Source: Streptomyces sp. NBC_01454 (GTDB lineage Bacteria; Actinomycetota; Actinomycetes; Streptomycetales; Streptomycetaceae). Taken from it: 64,000 nt of DNA. Of the stretch, positions 8,154 to 16,113 are shown piece by piece. The DNA lies in contig NZ_CP109460.1 of assembly GCF_036227565.1 (NCBI RefSeq), positions 6,634,001-6,698,000 on the forward strand, given 5' to 3'. The notes under the pieces were generated by a model. The model was not told the DNA's origin. It did not search any database and saw nothing but the letters and a program-made list of their open reading frames with translations. The position numbers and the translations under genes were made by a program. The first letter of the stretch is position 1. Each line of letters begins with the position of its first letter.

Positions 8154-9254
8154 GTGGTTCGCGCCGCCGTACTGTCCGCCGTCAACGCCCCGCTCCAGGT
8201 CACCGAGATCGATCTGCCCGCACCCGGCCCCGGTCAGGTCCGCATCAAGCTCGCCGCCGCCGGTGTCTGCCACTCGGATCTGTCGCTGTCCAACGGGACC
8301 CTGCGCCAGCCCGCCCCCGCCGTCCTCGGACACGAGGGCGCAGGCACCGTGACCGCGGTCGGCCCCGACGTGACCACGGTGGCCCCCGGCGACCAGGTCG
8401 TCCTCAACTGGGCGCCGTCCTGCGGCGACTGCCATTTCTGCGGGCTGGCCGAGCCGTGGCTGTGCGCCGGTGCGGGCCTCGCCGCGAACTCCCCGTACGC
8501 CACCCTCGCCGACGGCGCCACCGCGCTCTACCCCGGCCTGGGCACCGCCGCGTTCGCCGAGGAGACGGTGGTGCCCGCACACGCCGCGCTGCCGCTGCCG
8601 GACGGGGTGCCGCTCGCCGACGCCGCGCTGCTGGGCTGCGCGGTGCTCACCGGCTGGGGCGCCGTCCACCACAGCGCCCGGGTGCGGGCGGGGGAGTCGG
8701 TCGTGGTCTTCGGCGTCGGCGGGGTGGGCCTGGCCACGCTGCAGGCGGCACGGATCGCGGGCGCCGGCCCGATCGTGGCGGTGGACGTCTCGCCGGCGAA
8801 GGAGGAGCTGGCCCGCGCGGCCGGCGCCACCGAGTTCCTGGTGGCCGGGGACGCCGCGTTCTTCGAGAAGGAGGGCGCCAAGCGGATCCGCAGGCTCACC
8901 GGGGGAATCGGTGCCGATGTCGCCATCGAATGCGTGGGCCGCGCCGACACCATCCGCGCCGCCTGGTCGGCGACCCGACGCGGCGGCCGTACGACGGTCG
9001 TCGGCATCGGCGGCCAGGAGCAGCAGGTGACCTTCTCCGCCCTGGAACTCTTCTACTTCGGCCGGACGCTCTCCGGCTGCGTCTACGGCAACAGCGACCC
9101 CGCCCGCGATCTCCCGGTCATCGCCGGCCACGTCCGCTCCGGCGCGCTCGATCTCGCCGCGCTGGTCACCGAGCGGATCGGCCTCGACGGCATCCCGGCG
9201 GCCTTCGACGCGATGCTGGCGGGCAAGGGCGGGCGGGCGCTGGTCGTCTTCTGA
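8154..9254 (+). CDS. Zinc-dependent alcohol dehydrogenase (MDR family)
   Basis: A 366-residue medium-chain dehydrogenase/reductase. Catalytic zinc ligands are seen in GVCHSDLS and LGHEGAGTV, structural zinc cysteines in CGDCHFCG with a further Cys in EPWLC, and the NAD-binding motif as VFGVGGVGLATLQAARIAGA. The start is GTG 8154 with GAGGAG upstream. It sits downstream of the aldehyde dehydrogenase gene and converges on a TetR gene whose end is 28 bp away. It fits an NAD-linked alcohol or S-hydroxymethyl-thiol type substrate, but the sequence does not settle which. Confidence 0.95.
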   Translation: MVRAAVLSAVNAPLQVTEIDLPAPGPGQVRIKLAAAGVCHSDLSLSNGTLRQPAPAVLGHEGAGTVTAVGPDVTTVAPGDQVVLNWAPSCGDCHFCGLAEPWLCAGAGLAANSPYATLADGATALYPGLGTAAFAEETVVPAHAALPLPDGVPLADAALLGCAVLTGWGAVHHSARVRAGESVVVFGVGGVGLATLQAARIAGAGPIVAVDVSPAKEELARAAGATEFLVAGDAAFFEKEGAKRIRRLTGGIGADVAIECVGRADTIRAAWSATRRGGRTTVVGIGGQEQQVTFSALELFYFGRTLSGCVYGNSDPARDLPVIAGHVRSGALDLAALVTERIGLDGIPAAFDAMLAGKGGRALVVF

Positions 9255-9282
9255 GGCGGGGCGGGCGGTGCCGGGCGACCGG

Positions 9283-9930
9283 TCAGCCGCCGTCCGGCGG
9301 GACGAGGTCGGGGTGCGCCAGCGCCAGACCGTCCACCAGCGCGCGCAGCCCGGTCTCGAACGCGCCCTCGTCCACCTGCCGTTGATGCTCCGCCAGCAGA
9401 TGTGCCTGGCCCAGATGCGGGTAGTCGGCGGGGTCGTAGGCGCCCGGGTCGTCGACGAAGCCGCGGGCGAACGAGCCCAGCGCGGAGCCGGCGACGAAGT
9501 AGCGGACCATCGCACAGACCCGGGTGGCCTGGGCGGGTGGCCAGCCCGCCTCGACCATGCCGCCGAACGCCGCGTCGGCCATCTTCAGTCCGGCCGGCCG
9601 GCGGCCGGGCCCCTGGGCGAGGAACGGCACGATGTGCGGATGGGCGGCGAGCGCCGCGCGATAGGAGCGGGCCCAGCCGAGCAGCCCGGCGCGCCAGTCC
9701 CCGCCCGCCTCCAGCGCCGACACATCGACCTGGGCGATGACCGTGTCGGCCACCGCGTCGAGGATCTCGTCCTTGGTCGTGAAGTGGTTGTAGAGGGAGG
9801 GGCCGCTGACGCCCAGTTCCGCCGCCAGACGCCGGGTGGAGAGCGCCGGCAGCCCCTCGGAGTCGATGAGCGCCAGCGCCGTGGAGACGATGCGTTCGCG
9901 GCTCAGCAGGGGCTTACGGGGTCGGGCCAT
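9283..9930 (-). CDS. TetR-family transcriptional regulator
   Basis: A 215-residue regulator with the usual helix-turn-helix at about residues 10-55 (LAAELGVSGPSLYNHFTTKDEIL) and a TetR C-terminal helical domain. ATG 9930 (protein begins MARPRKPLLSRERIV) is the conserved-looking start. An ATG at 9939 is 3 codons upstream; neither has a clear Shine-Dalgarno sequence. It is convergent with the alcohol dehydrogenase gene and divergent from a second TetR gene. Its promoter shares the octamer GCTAGTTT with the palindrome before the aldehyde dehydrogenase, so control of that pair is a reasonable guess. Confidence 0.88.
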   Translation of the reverse strand: MARPRKPLLSRERIVSTALALIDSEGLPALSTRRLAAELGVSGPSLYNHFTTKDEILDAVADTVIAQVDVSALEAGGDWRAGLLGWARSYRAALAAHPHIVPFLAQGPGRRPAGLKMADAAFGGMVEAGWPPAQATRVCAMVRYFVAGSALGSFARGFVDDPGAYDPADYPHLGQAHLLAEHQRQVDEGAFETGLRALVDGLALAHPDLVPPDGG

Positions 9931-10003
9931 GACGCACATAGTAGGGGCCGTTTGCCGAAAACTAGCAGTGCTCATTAACCGTCCGGTCCGCATCCGCCGG
10001 ACC

Positions 10004-10020
10004 CTAAGCGCTTGCTCAGC
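10004..10020. promoter_or_regulatory. TetR-type operator copy 1 (upstream of tetR 10085)
   Basis: CTAAGCGCTTGCTCAGC, an imperfect palindrome with half-sites CTAAGC and GCTCAG around a 4-bp centre. An identical 17-mer lies at 11966-11982 upstream of the MaoC gene, in the same left-to-right orientation. Confidence 0.75.
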
Positions 10021-10084
10021 GGCGCGATATGGTGTTCGATCCGTCAGTGGAGGGTCCCTGGTGGATCGAGGAGCGGGGAGCGCG

Positions 10085-10717
10085 ATGGGTGCGGCGGCGG
10101 AACGGGCCGAAGAGGAGAACGAGGAGTGGGCCGGGGTGACCCCGGACGCCGCGCGACGGCTGGTCGGTGCCGCCGTCGAGGCCTTCGCGGAGCGTGGCTA
10201 CCACGCGACCACCACCCGTGACATCGCCGGCCGCGCCGGTATGAGCCCGGCCGCGCTCTACATCCACTACAAGACCAAGGAAGAACTGCTCTACCGCATC
10301 AGCGGCATCGGCCACGAAAAGGCGCTGCGCATCATGGGCGCCGCCGCCGAGGCCGGGGGCAGCGCCACCGAGCGGCTGCGCGACGCCGTGCGCACCTTCG
10401 CCCGCTGGCACGCCGAGCACCACACCACCGCCCGGGTCATCCAGTACGAGCTGCAGGCGCTGAGCCCCGAGCACTACACCGAGATCACCGGCCTGCGTCG
10501 CAAGACCGACCGGCTGCTGCGGCAGATCATCCAGGACGGCGCGGACAGCGGGGAGTTCCGGGCCGACGACGTCCCCGGCACCACCCTCGCGGTGCTGTCG
10601 CTGTGCGTGGACGTCGCCCGCTGGTTCACGGCCGACGGCCCGCGCACGCCGGACGAGGTGGGCACCCTCTATGCCGATCTCGTACTGCGGATGGTGGGGG
10701 CGCCGGACAGACCCTAG
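10085..10717 (+). CDS. TetR-family regulator, probably of acyl-CoA metabolism
   Basis: A 210-residue regulator with an N-terminal helix-turn-helix (AFAERGYHATTTRDIAGRAG, then LYIHYKTKEELLYRI) and a helical ligand domain of the kind that senses acyl-CoAs in several actinobacterial relatives. ATG 10085 has GGGGAG upstream; an in-frame GTG at 10061 with GGAGGG upstream is equally possible and adds 8 residues. Its promoter contains the 17-mer operator that is repeated exactly before the maoC-like gene 1.9 kb away, which makes autoregulation plus control of the hydratase the best inference. Confidence 0.88.
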   Translation: MGAAAERAEEENEEWAGVTPDAARRLVGAAVEAFAERGYHATTTRDIAGRAGMSPAALYIHYKTKEELLYRISGIGHEKALRIMGAAAEAGGSATERLRDAVRTFARWHAEHHTTARVIQYELQALSPEHYTEITGLRRKTDRLLRQIIQDGADSGEFRADDVPGTTLAVLSLCVDVARWFTADGPRTPDEVGTLYADLVLRMVGAPDRP

Positions 10718-10733
10718 GCCGTGGGCTTTCTCG

Positions 10734-11435
10734 TTACTTTCCCGCTGCACCCATGCGTTGCTGCTGCGCCGCGGTGAGTGCGCGGACGACGAAGATGCCG
10801 GCCACGGCCGCGCCCACGACGGTTGCATCGGCTATCACCAGGAACTGCACGTCCGTGTAGGCACGCGCGATGATGTCGTCCGTGGAGCCGGTGTACATCA
10901 GTCCCAGCCCGCTCAGCATCCCGGCCAGCCACAACCCCCACCACCAGTTCACGGCGCGCGGCAGCGGCTCGCCCGGGGCGATCTTCTGGTGGACGTCCGC
11001 GACGATTCCGCGGGGCACCCACAGGTTCATGATCGGTACGATCCAGCCCGCGTAGACCCACGGCCAGGCGTAGCGCGGCGCTTGTCCCGAAAGGACGAGC
11101 GCGTTGTCCCGCACGCGCAACAGCCACACGAGGAAGGCGGCCGCGCACAGCACTGTGGCCGCATTCCCCAAGGTGCTCACGAGGTGGTATGTGTTCTCCA
11201 GCCCGGTCAGCGTGCGGTGTCGGCCGTCGCCCTGGTCCGGGGGTCCGGAGGACGGCAGCCCCGCCGTGGCAAGCCGGATCTGCCAGGCGGCCCGGGCCAC
11301 CCAGGCGGCGCCGGCGAGGGTGAAGCCGGCGATCGCGGAACGGGCCGCGCCCCTGACCGGATGCAGAGCGGGGTGCGTGGTGTCGTTATTCACCCGGCCA
11401 TCCTGACCTACGGCAAGCGCCTGAGGCCAGGCCAT
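10734..11435 (-). CDS. DUF4328 membrane protein
   Basis: A 233-residue protein with about four to six membrane segments and the DUF4328 core (WPWVYAGWIVPIMNLWVPR, then VDVHQKI-like residues). The function of the family is unknown. ATG 11433-11435 has GAGG close by (spacing 3); a GTG at 11393 would remove 14 residues. It begins 10 bp after the MaoC stop on the same strand, so it can be cotranscribed with the hydratase, though no functional link is known. It converges on the TetR gene with only 16 bp between. Confidence 0.82.
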   Translation of the reverse strand: MAWPQALAVGQDGRVNNDTTHPALHPVRGAARSAIAGFTLAGAAWVARAAWQIRLATAGLPSSGPPDQGDGRHRTLTGLENTYHLVSTLGNAATVLCAAAFLVWLLRVRDNALVLSGQAPRYAWPWVYAGWIVPIMNLWVPRGIVADVHQKIAPGEPLPRAVNWWWGLWLAGMLSGLGLMYTGSTDDIIARAYTDVQFLVIADATVVGAAVAGIFVVRALTAAQQQRMGAAGK

Positions 11436-11445
11436 GATCCTCGGT

Positions 11446-11907
11446 CTACAGGTAGAAGCGGCTGACCGTCTCCGCGACGCACACGGGCTTTTCGCCGCCC
11501 TCGCGCTCGACGGTCACGACCGTGGTGAGCTGGACGCCGCCGGACACCTCGGCCACCTCCGCGATCCGGCCCGTGGCGCGCAGCCGGGAGCCGACCGGGA
11601 CGGTGGCCGGGAAGCGCACCTTGTTGGAGCCGTAGTTGAGGCCCATCTTCACGTTGTCGACGCGCATCAGCTGCGGTACGAGGGCGGGCAGCAGCGACAG
11701 CGTGAGATAGCCGTGCGCGATGGTGGTGCCGAAGGGGCCGGCCGCCGCCTTCTCCGGGTCCACATGGATCCACTGGTGATCGCCGGTGGCGTCCGCGAAC
11801 AGATCGATCCGCTTCTGGTCGATCTCCAGCCAGTCGCTGGTGCCCAACTCCTCACCGACCGCGGCCCGCAGTTCGTCGAGCGATCCGAATACTCGGGGCT
11901 GTGCCAT
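11446..11907 (-). CDS. MaoC-like (R)-specific enoyl-CoA hydratase
   Basis: A 153-residue single hot-dog protein of the MaoC family, which hydrates trans-2-enoyl-CoA. The catalytic Asp/His motif is clear (FADATGDHQWIHVD), followed by GPFGTTIAHGYLTLS, which lines the active site. ATG 11907 (MAQPRVFGSLDE) has GAGGAGG upstream; the extension to 12030 is rejected. The 17-mer operator at 11966-11982 lies about 60 bp upstream. It is divergent from soxR. Size and context fit a single-gene R-hydratase working in fatty-acid degradation or polyester supply. Confidence 0.92.
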   Translation of the reverse strand: MAQPRVFGSLDELRAAVGEELGTSDWLEIDQKRIDLFADATGDHQWIHVDPEKAAAGPFGTTIAHGYLTLSLLPALVPQLMRVDNVKMGLNYGSNKVRFPATVPVGSRLRATGRIAEVAEVSGGVQLTTVVTVEREGGEKPVCVAETVSRFYL

Positions 11908-11965
11908 CTCCGTCTGCCTCCTCGGGATCCATCCGCCGCTGTCGCACACCGGCCGGGGGCGCTTA

Positions 11966-11982
11966 CTAAGCGCTTGCTCAGC
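11966..11982. promoter_or_regulatory. TetR-type operator copy 2 (upstream of maoC)
   Basis: Exact 17-bp copy of the site at 10004-10020, CTAAGCGCTTGCTCAGC, located in the maoC/soxR intergenic region about 60 bp before the maoC start codon. Its placement suits a repressor of maoC. Confidence 0.75.
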
Positions 11983-12049
11983 ATGCGGAGTGGGGGTACC
12001 CACTGTCAACGCCTCAGGGCCACCGGGCACGTCCCCCTAGGGTGGAACC

Positions 12050-12631
12050 GTGCCCCAGCTTCCGTACAAGGTTCATGAACTCTCCGTCGGTCAGCTCTCC
12101 GCGCGCAGCGGCGCCGCGGTCTCCGCGCTGCACTTCTACGAGTCCAAAGGGCTGATCAGCAGCACCCGGACGGCGGGCAACCAGCGCCGCTACCCCCGTG
12201 ACGCGCTGCGCCGGGTCGCGTTCGTACGGGCGGCGCAGCGGGTCGGGATTCCGCTCGCCGTGATCCGTGACGCGCTGGCGGAGCTGCCCGACGAGCGCAC
12301 CCCCAACCGGGCCGACTGGGCCGGACTCTCCGAGGTCTGGCGTGCCGAGCTGGACGAGCGGATCAGTCAACTCATGGAACTGCGCGACCGGTTGAGCGAC
12401 TGCATCGGCTGCGGCTGTCTCTCGCTGGAGACCTGTGCGCTGTCCAACCCGTACGACAGCCTCGGCGAACAGGGGCCCGGCGCGCGCCGGCTGCGGGTCG
12501 ACCGGAGCGTCAAGGACCCGGCGGGGGCACAGCGGTGGGCCGACGACCCGCAGGGGAGCGCGGCCGGGCCGAGCGGGCCGAGCCGGAAGAGTGCGGCGGG
12601 CGGTCAGGAGTGCTGTCCGGGCGAGAGGTGA
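12050..12631 (+). CDS. soxR: Redox-sensing MerR-family regulator SoxR
   Basis: A 193-residue MerR protein with the N-terminal winged helix (VGQLSARSGAAVSALHFYES) and the [2Fe-2S] cysteine set of SoxR, C118-x2-C121-x-C123-x5-C129 (CIGCGCLSLETC). Streptomyces SoxR senses redox-active compounds such as its own pigments and activates small export or detoxification genes. The C-terminal tail after about residue 145 is long and low-complexity. A TAGGGT -10 hexamer at 12038-12043 lies 6 nt before GTG 12050 and there is no Shine-Dalgarno sequence, so the mRNA is probably leaderless. I did not find a convincing SoxR box in the window. Confidence 0.93.
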   Translation: MPQLPYKVHELSVGQLSARSGAAVSALHFYESKGLISSTRTAGNQRRYPRDALRRVAFVRAAQRVGIPLAVIRDALAELPDERTPNRADWAGLSEVWRAELDERISQLMELRDRLSDCIGCGCLSLETCALSNPYDSLGEQGPGARRLRVDRSVKDPAGAQRWADDPQGSAAGPSGPSRKSAAGGQECCPGER

Positions 12632-12635
12632 GGGT

Positions 12636-12669
12636 GCGGGCGGGCGCCCCCGGCGTGGGGCGCCCGCCC
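12636..12669. terminator. Bidirectional stem-loop between soxR and the amidase gene
   Basis: Perfect 14-bp GC-rich stem 12636-12649 / 12656-12669 with a 6-nt loop, starting 5 nt after the soxR stop and ending 11 nt before the convergent amidase stop. Confidence 0.75.
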
Positions 12670-12680
12670 GTACCTCGGCG

Positions 12681-14120
12681 TCACCACATGGACGGCTTGC
12701 GGGCCGCCCACGGGCGGGCCTGCTCCAGCTGGGCGGAGAGCGCGATCAAGGTGGCCTCCTCGCCGTACCGGCCGGCCAGCATCACCCCGATCGGCAGGCC
12801 CTGGGCATTCCACTGGAGCGGGACGCTCACCGCGGGCTGGCCGGTGGCGTTGTAGAGCGCGGTGAACGGGGTGAAGGCGCCGATGGCGGCGAACTCGGCC
12901 TGCGGATCGGCGTCGTTGCGCAGCGCGCCGACCGCCACCGGAGGCGCGGCGACGGTCGGGGAGAGGATCACGTCATAGCCGCCCGGCGGCATCAGCCCGT
13001 CCGCGAGGGACTGGGCGAGCATCCGGAAGGCGTGCAGCGACCGGGCGAATTCCGTGCCGGAGACCTCGGCGCCGCGGGCGCGCAGATAGCGGGTGAGCGG
13101 CATCAGCAGCTCCTCGCCCTCCGGCGGCACGGGGCGGCTCGCGGCCAGCACCGACCAGACGCGGGTGAAGGCGAGGAGGATGCCGTCGTCGGACGGCAGC
13201 GTCAACTCCTCGACCTCGTGGCCGAGTCCGGTGAGCAGGGCGGCGGTGTCGGTGGTGGCCGTACGGCAGTCGGGGTGGACCTCGACCCCGGGGACGGGCG
13301 GCTCGGTGAGGCAGGCGATCCGCAGCCGTCCCGGCTCCCGGCGGGCGTACGCGGCGAAGGTGTCGCCGGGCGGCAGTGACGGTGCCGCGAACGGGTCGCC
13401 GGGCATGGGGCCCGCCAGGACGTCCAGCAGGGTGGCCGCATCGGCGACCGTACGGGCCAGCGGGCCCGAGGTGGCCAGGCCGGAGACGTCGTGCAACAGG
13501 GGGCCGCTGCTGATCCGGCCCCGGCTGGGCTTGATGCCGAACAGCCCGCAGACGGACGCCGGAATGCGGATCGAGCCGCCGCCGTCGCTGGCATGCGCGA
13601 GCGGGGCCAAGCCGCCGGCCACGGCCGCGGCCGCCCCGCCGCTGGAGCCGCCCGCCGAGAGCTCCGGGTTCCAGGGGGTGCGGGCGGGCGGCGCGAGGCC
13701 GTTCTCCGTGTAGCAGGGCAGCCCGAACTCGGGGGTGTTGGTCTTGCCGAGCAGGATCGTGCCGCCCGTCCGCAGCTTGCCGACCAGATGGTCGTCGAGC
13801 ACCGGAACATTCCCGTCCAGCGCCCGGGAACCCATCGTGCAGCGCACCCCGGCGACCTGGTTGAGGTCCTTCACCGGGACGGGGACGCCGTGCAGCGGGG
13901 GCAGCGCGCGGCCCTCGCGGCGGGCCGCGGCGGCCTCGCTCTCCGCCTCCGAGGCCTGCTTGCGGGCGATCTCCGGGGTGCGGGTGAGGAACGCGCCGAG
14001 TGTCTCGTCGAGCCGCTCGATCCGCGCCAGATAGTGCTCGGTGAGCTCCACGGGGGAGATGTCACCGGACCGGATCCCCTCGGCCTGCTCGAGCGCGGTC
14101 AGATCGTGCAGTTCGGCCAT
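12681..14120 (-). CDS. Amidase-signature family amidase
   Basis: A 479-residue Ser-cisSer-Lys amidohydrolase. The catalytic Lys is in PVPVKDLNQVAG and the glycine/serine signature is GGSSGGAAAAVAGG, with the Ser nucleophile in DGGGSIRIPASVCG. The C-terminal YNATGQPAVSVPL is typical. ATG 14120 (MAELHDLTALEQAEG) is chosen; the 77-codon extension to 14351 is proline- and arginine-rich and unsupported. It is monocistronic and converges on soxR. Likely a cytoplasmic hydrolase of an aliphatic or aromatic amide. GatA is unlikely because gatB and gatC are absent. The 243 bp upstream (14121-14363) show no gene. Confidence 0.93.
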   Translation of the reverse strand: MAELHDLTALEQAEGIRSGDISPVELTEHYLARIERLDETLGAFLTRTPEIARKQASEAESEAAAARREGRALPPLHGVPVPVKDLNQVAGVRCTMGSRALDGNVPVLDDHLVGKLRTGGTILLGKTNTPEFGLPCYTENGLAPPARTPWNPELSAGGSSGGAAAAVAGGLAPLAHASDGGGSIRIPASVCGLFGIKPSRGRISSGPLLHDVSGLATSGPLARTVADAATLLDVLAGPMPGDPFAAPSLPPGDTFAAYARREPGRLRIACLTEPPVPGVEVHPDCRTATTDTAALLTGLGHEVEELTLPSDDGILLAFTRVWSVLAASRPVPPEGEELLMPLTRYLRARGAEVSGTEFARSLHAFRMLAQSLADGLMPPGGYDVILSPTVAAPPVAVGALRNDADPQAEFAAIGAFTPFTALYNATGQPAVSVPLQWNAQGLPIGVMLAGRYGEEATLIALSAQLEQARPWAARKPSMW

Positions 14121-14363
14121 GGACGTCCACCTTCTCCTGGGAGTGCCTCCCATGCCCTCACGGCAGGGGAGAGGGTGCCCGTGCGGCCTGGTGCCGTACG
14201 GGCGGGAAGGCCGCTGCCCGCCGGGCGTGAGGCCGGTGCGGGTGGTCAGCCCCGTGCACAGTGGTTTCCGTTGCTTCCGTTGTTCGGTTTCTGGTGGTTC
14301 AGTTTCCTGGTCGGACCGTAAAGGCCGTATATGAACGGACGGTTCGGGCACCGAGAGGGCCGC

Positions 14364-15071
14364 TCACCGCGCCGCCGCGGCGCGTATCAGCTGGGCGTTG
14401 TCGCGGGCCGGCCCGCCGTCGGGCAGCAGGAGGGTGTCCTCCAGGCCGATGCGGGTGTCCAGGCCCAGGGCGCCGGCCAGCCGCAGCACCGGCCAGGCCC
14501 CGCCGTCCTGGCCGTGGAGCAGCACCGGGCGGCCGGGCGCGGCGCCGGCCAGCGCGGCCAGCAGCTCGCGCGCGGTGGCCGGCGCGGAACCGGCGTCGGT
14601 GTCGGTCACCTCCGCCAGCACTCGCAGCACCCGGGGCGCGAGCGGGGAGCGGGCGAACAACCGGGCGCCGGCGGTGCCCGACCAGATGCCGGCCTCGATG
14701 CCGACGCCGCGCTCCAGCAGGGCCGCGGCGAGCGCCTCCGCGCCGGGCTCGTGCCAGTTCACCGAGGCGTGATCGGGCAGCGCCGTCCAGGACCCGACCC
14801 GCGCCACCCGGCGCACGGGGTCCGGCTCGGCCCAGGCGCCGGTCGTCACCCCGACCGGGACGTCCACCACCGCGCGGATCGCCTCCACGGCCGCGGCCAC
14901 CACCCGCGGCGCGAGCGAATCCTGGCCGCACGGGGTCTTCGGATGGACATGGACATCCTCGGCGCCGGCCGCCACCGCCTGCCGTGCGGCAGCGGCGAGC
15001 GCGGCCGGTGACATCGGCAGCGCACCTGAACCGGCCGCGGTCCGGGGGCCGTTGAGGCAGACCTGAAGCAT
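14364..15071 (-). CDS. DUF849 / beta-keto acid cleavage enzyme family protein
   Basis: A 235-residue TIM-barrel protein of the BKACE family, whose members condense a beta-keto acid with acetyl-CoA and split it. The start MLQVCLNGPRTA and the zinc-binding His-x-His in AEDVHVHPK are family features. It is shorter than the usual 270-300 residues, with the C-terminal strands trimmed, so the activity is uncertain. ATG 15071 is chosen because the homologous region starts there; the longer frame to 15428 is unsupported. It lies 89 bp downstream of a zinc-ribbon hypothetical on the same strand. Confidence 0.85.
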   Translation of the reverse strand: MLQVCLNGPRTAAGSGALPMSPAALAAAARQAVAAGAEDVHVHPKTPCGQDSLAPRVVAAAVEAIRAVVDVPVGVTTGAWAEPDPVRRVARVGSWTALPDHASVNWHEPGAEALAAALLERGVGIEAGIWSGTAGARLFARSPLAPRVLRVLAEVTDTDAGSAPATARELLAALAGAAPGRPVLLHGQDGGAWPVLRLAGALGLDTRIGLEDTLLLPDGGPARDNAQLIRAAAAR

Positions 15072-15160
15072 GCTCCGATGATGGCAGAAGGGTCTGACAA
15101 TGCTCCCGGACCGCGGCCCTTCCCCGGCGCCCGCCGTGCCCGGCGGCTTCGGGCCGCCGC

Positions 15161-15775
15161 TCAGGCCGCCGCGAACGCCCCCGCGCCGCGGATGCGGTCG
15201 GCGGCCATCAGCGCCTCGGGCGTGAGCACGGACACCGGTGCGAGCACCCCGCACTGCCGGCAGGCCGGTCCGGCCGCCGGGTGGTTCATGGACTGCGGGA
15301 GCCAGCTGAAGCGGGTGCCGCCGCACACCGGGCAGTCGCGGCGCGGCCGGCCCGCCTCCATCGCGACGATCATGTTGCGGAGCACCACCGTGAGCGGGGC
15401 CGCGGGGTGCCGTTGCGGCGACTCGCACGGCACGATGTCACAGCCTCCCCACGTCCGCCGGTGCCACTCGTCGAGGGCGCCGGGCTGCCGGATGCCGTCG
15501 TGCTTCTCCTTGCGGCGCCGGGCGGCGAACTCCTCCTCGTACGCGAGCCAGAGGGTGCGGGCCTCCTCCAACTCGCTCAGCGCGGCCACCAGCCGCTCCG
15601 GATCCGGGTCGCGGTCCTGGGTCGCGATACCGGCCCGGGTGCACAGATGGTGCCAGGTCGCCCGGTGCCCGTAAGGGGCGAAGCGTTCGAGGCACTTGCG
15701 CAGCGCGGTGCGTCGCTGGGTCGCGACGAGTCGTGGATTGCGGACCTGCTCTGCGAGGGCTCTGAAACCGGCCAT
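15161..15775 (-). CDS. Hypothetical protein with C-terminal zinc ribbon
   Basis: A 204-residue protein that I do not recognise as a characterised family. The N-terminal half is basic and helical (VRNPRLVATQRRTALRKCLE); residues about 85-125 are charged and coiled-coil-like. A four-cysteine zinc ribbon closes the protein (CPVCGG, then CRQCG). GGAGGTGGG ends 8 nt before ATG 15775 and fixes the start; the frame running back to 16063 is a shadow. A nucleic-acid-binding role would fit the ribbon but is not shown. The 338 bp up to the divergent acylase gene hold both promoters and no gene. Confidence 0.7.
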   Translation of the reverse strand: MAGFRALAEQVRNPRLVATQRRTALRKCLERFAPYGHRATWHHLCTRAGIATQDRDPDPERLVAALSELEEARTLWLAYEEEFAARRRKEKHDGIRQPGALDEWHRRTWGGCDIVPCESPQRHPAAPLTVVLRNMIVAMEAGRPRRDCPVCGGTRFSWLPQSMNHPAAGPACRQCGVLAPVSVLTPEALMAADRIRGAGAFAAA

Positions 15776-16113
15776 TTCATCCCACCTCCGTGGGGAGGAT
15801 CCGACTGGACGGGGATGAGACGTAACCGATCCCCACTTGGATCCATCGAACTTTTTTGCGGTTTTGGCGGGGCGGGATCCGGGCGGGGGCCGGGGCGAGT
15901 CGGGGCCCGGTCTCGGGGTGTCCCGGGGTGCGAACCGGAGGGGCGGTGGCGCCGTCCGCCCGGAGAGTGACGGTGCCGCCGCTTCGAAGTCCCCCGGAGA
16001 GATGAAAAGTTGACTGTTGTTCATCTTCCGGCCGGGGATAACCGCCGGTAACGTCCCGCCCACCCTTCCCCAGGCTCCGGAAGAGCAGGGGGGACCCCCA
16101 CCGAGGAGCAGGT

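Noticed and set aside
6555..9515. 986-codon open frame on the minus strand opposite the aldehyde and alcohol dehydrogenase genes
   Set aside because: It is a shadow created by high GC at third positions; the plus-strand proteins have full catalytic motifs, and the translated minus frame is Arg/Gly/Ala-rich with no known domain.
12000..12700. SoxR box near soxR
   Set aside because: I found no CCTCAAG-type inverted repeat in this region, so the SoxR targets are probably elsewhere.
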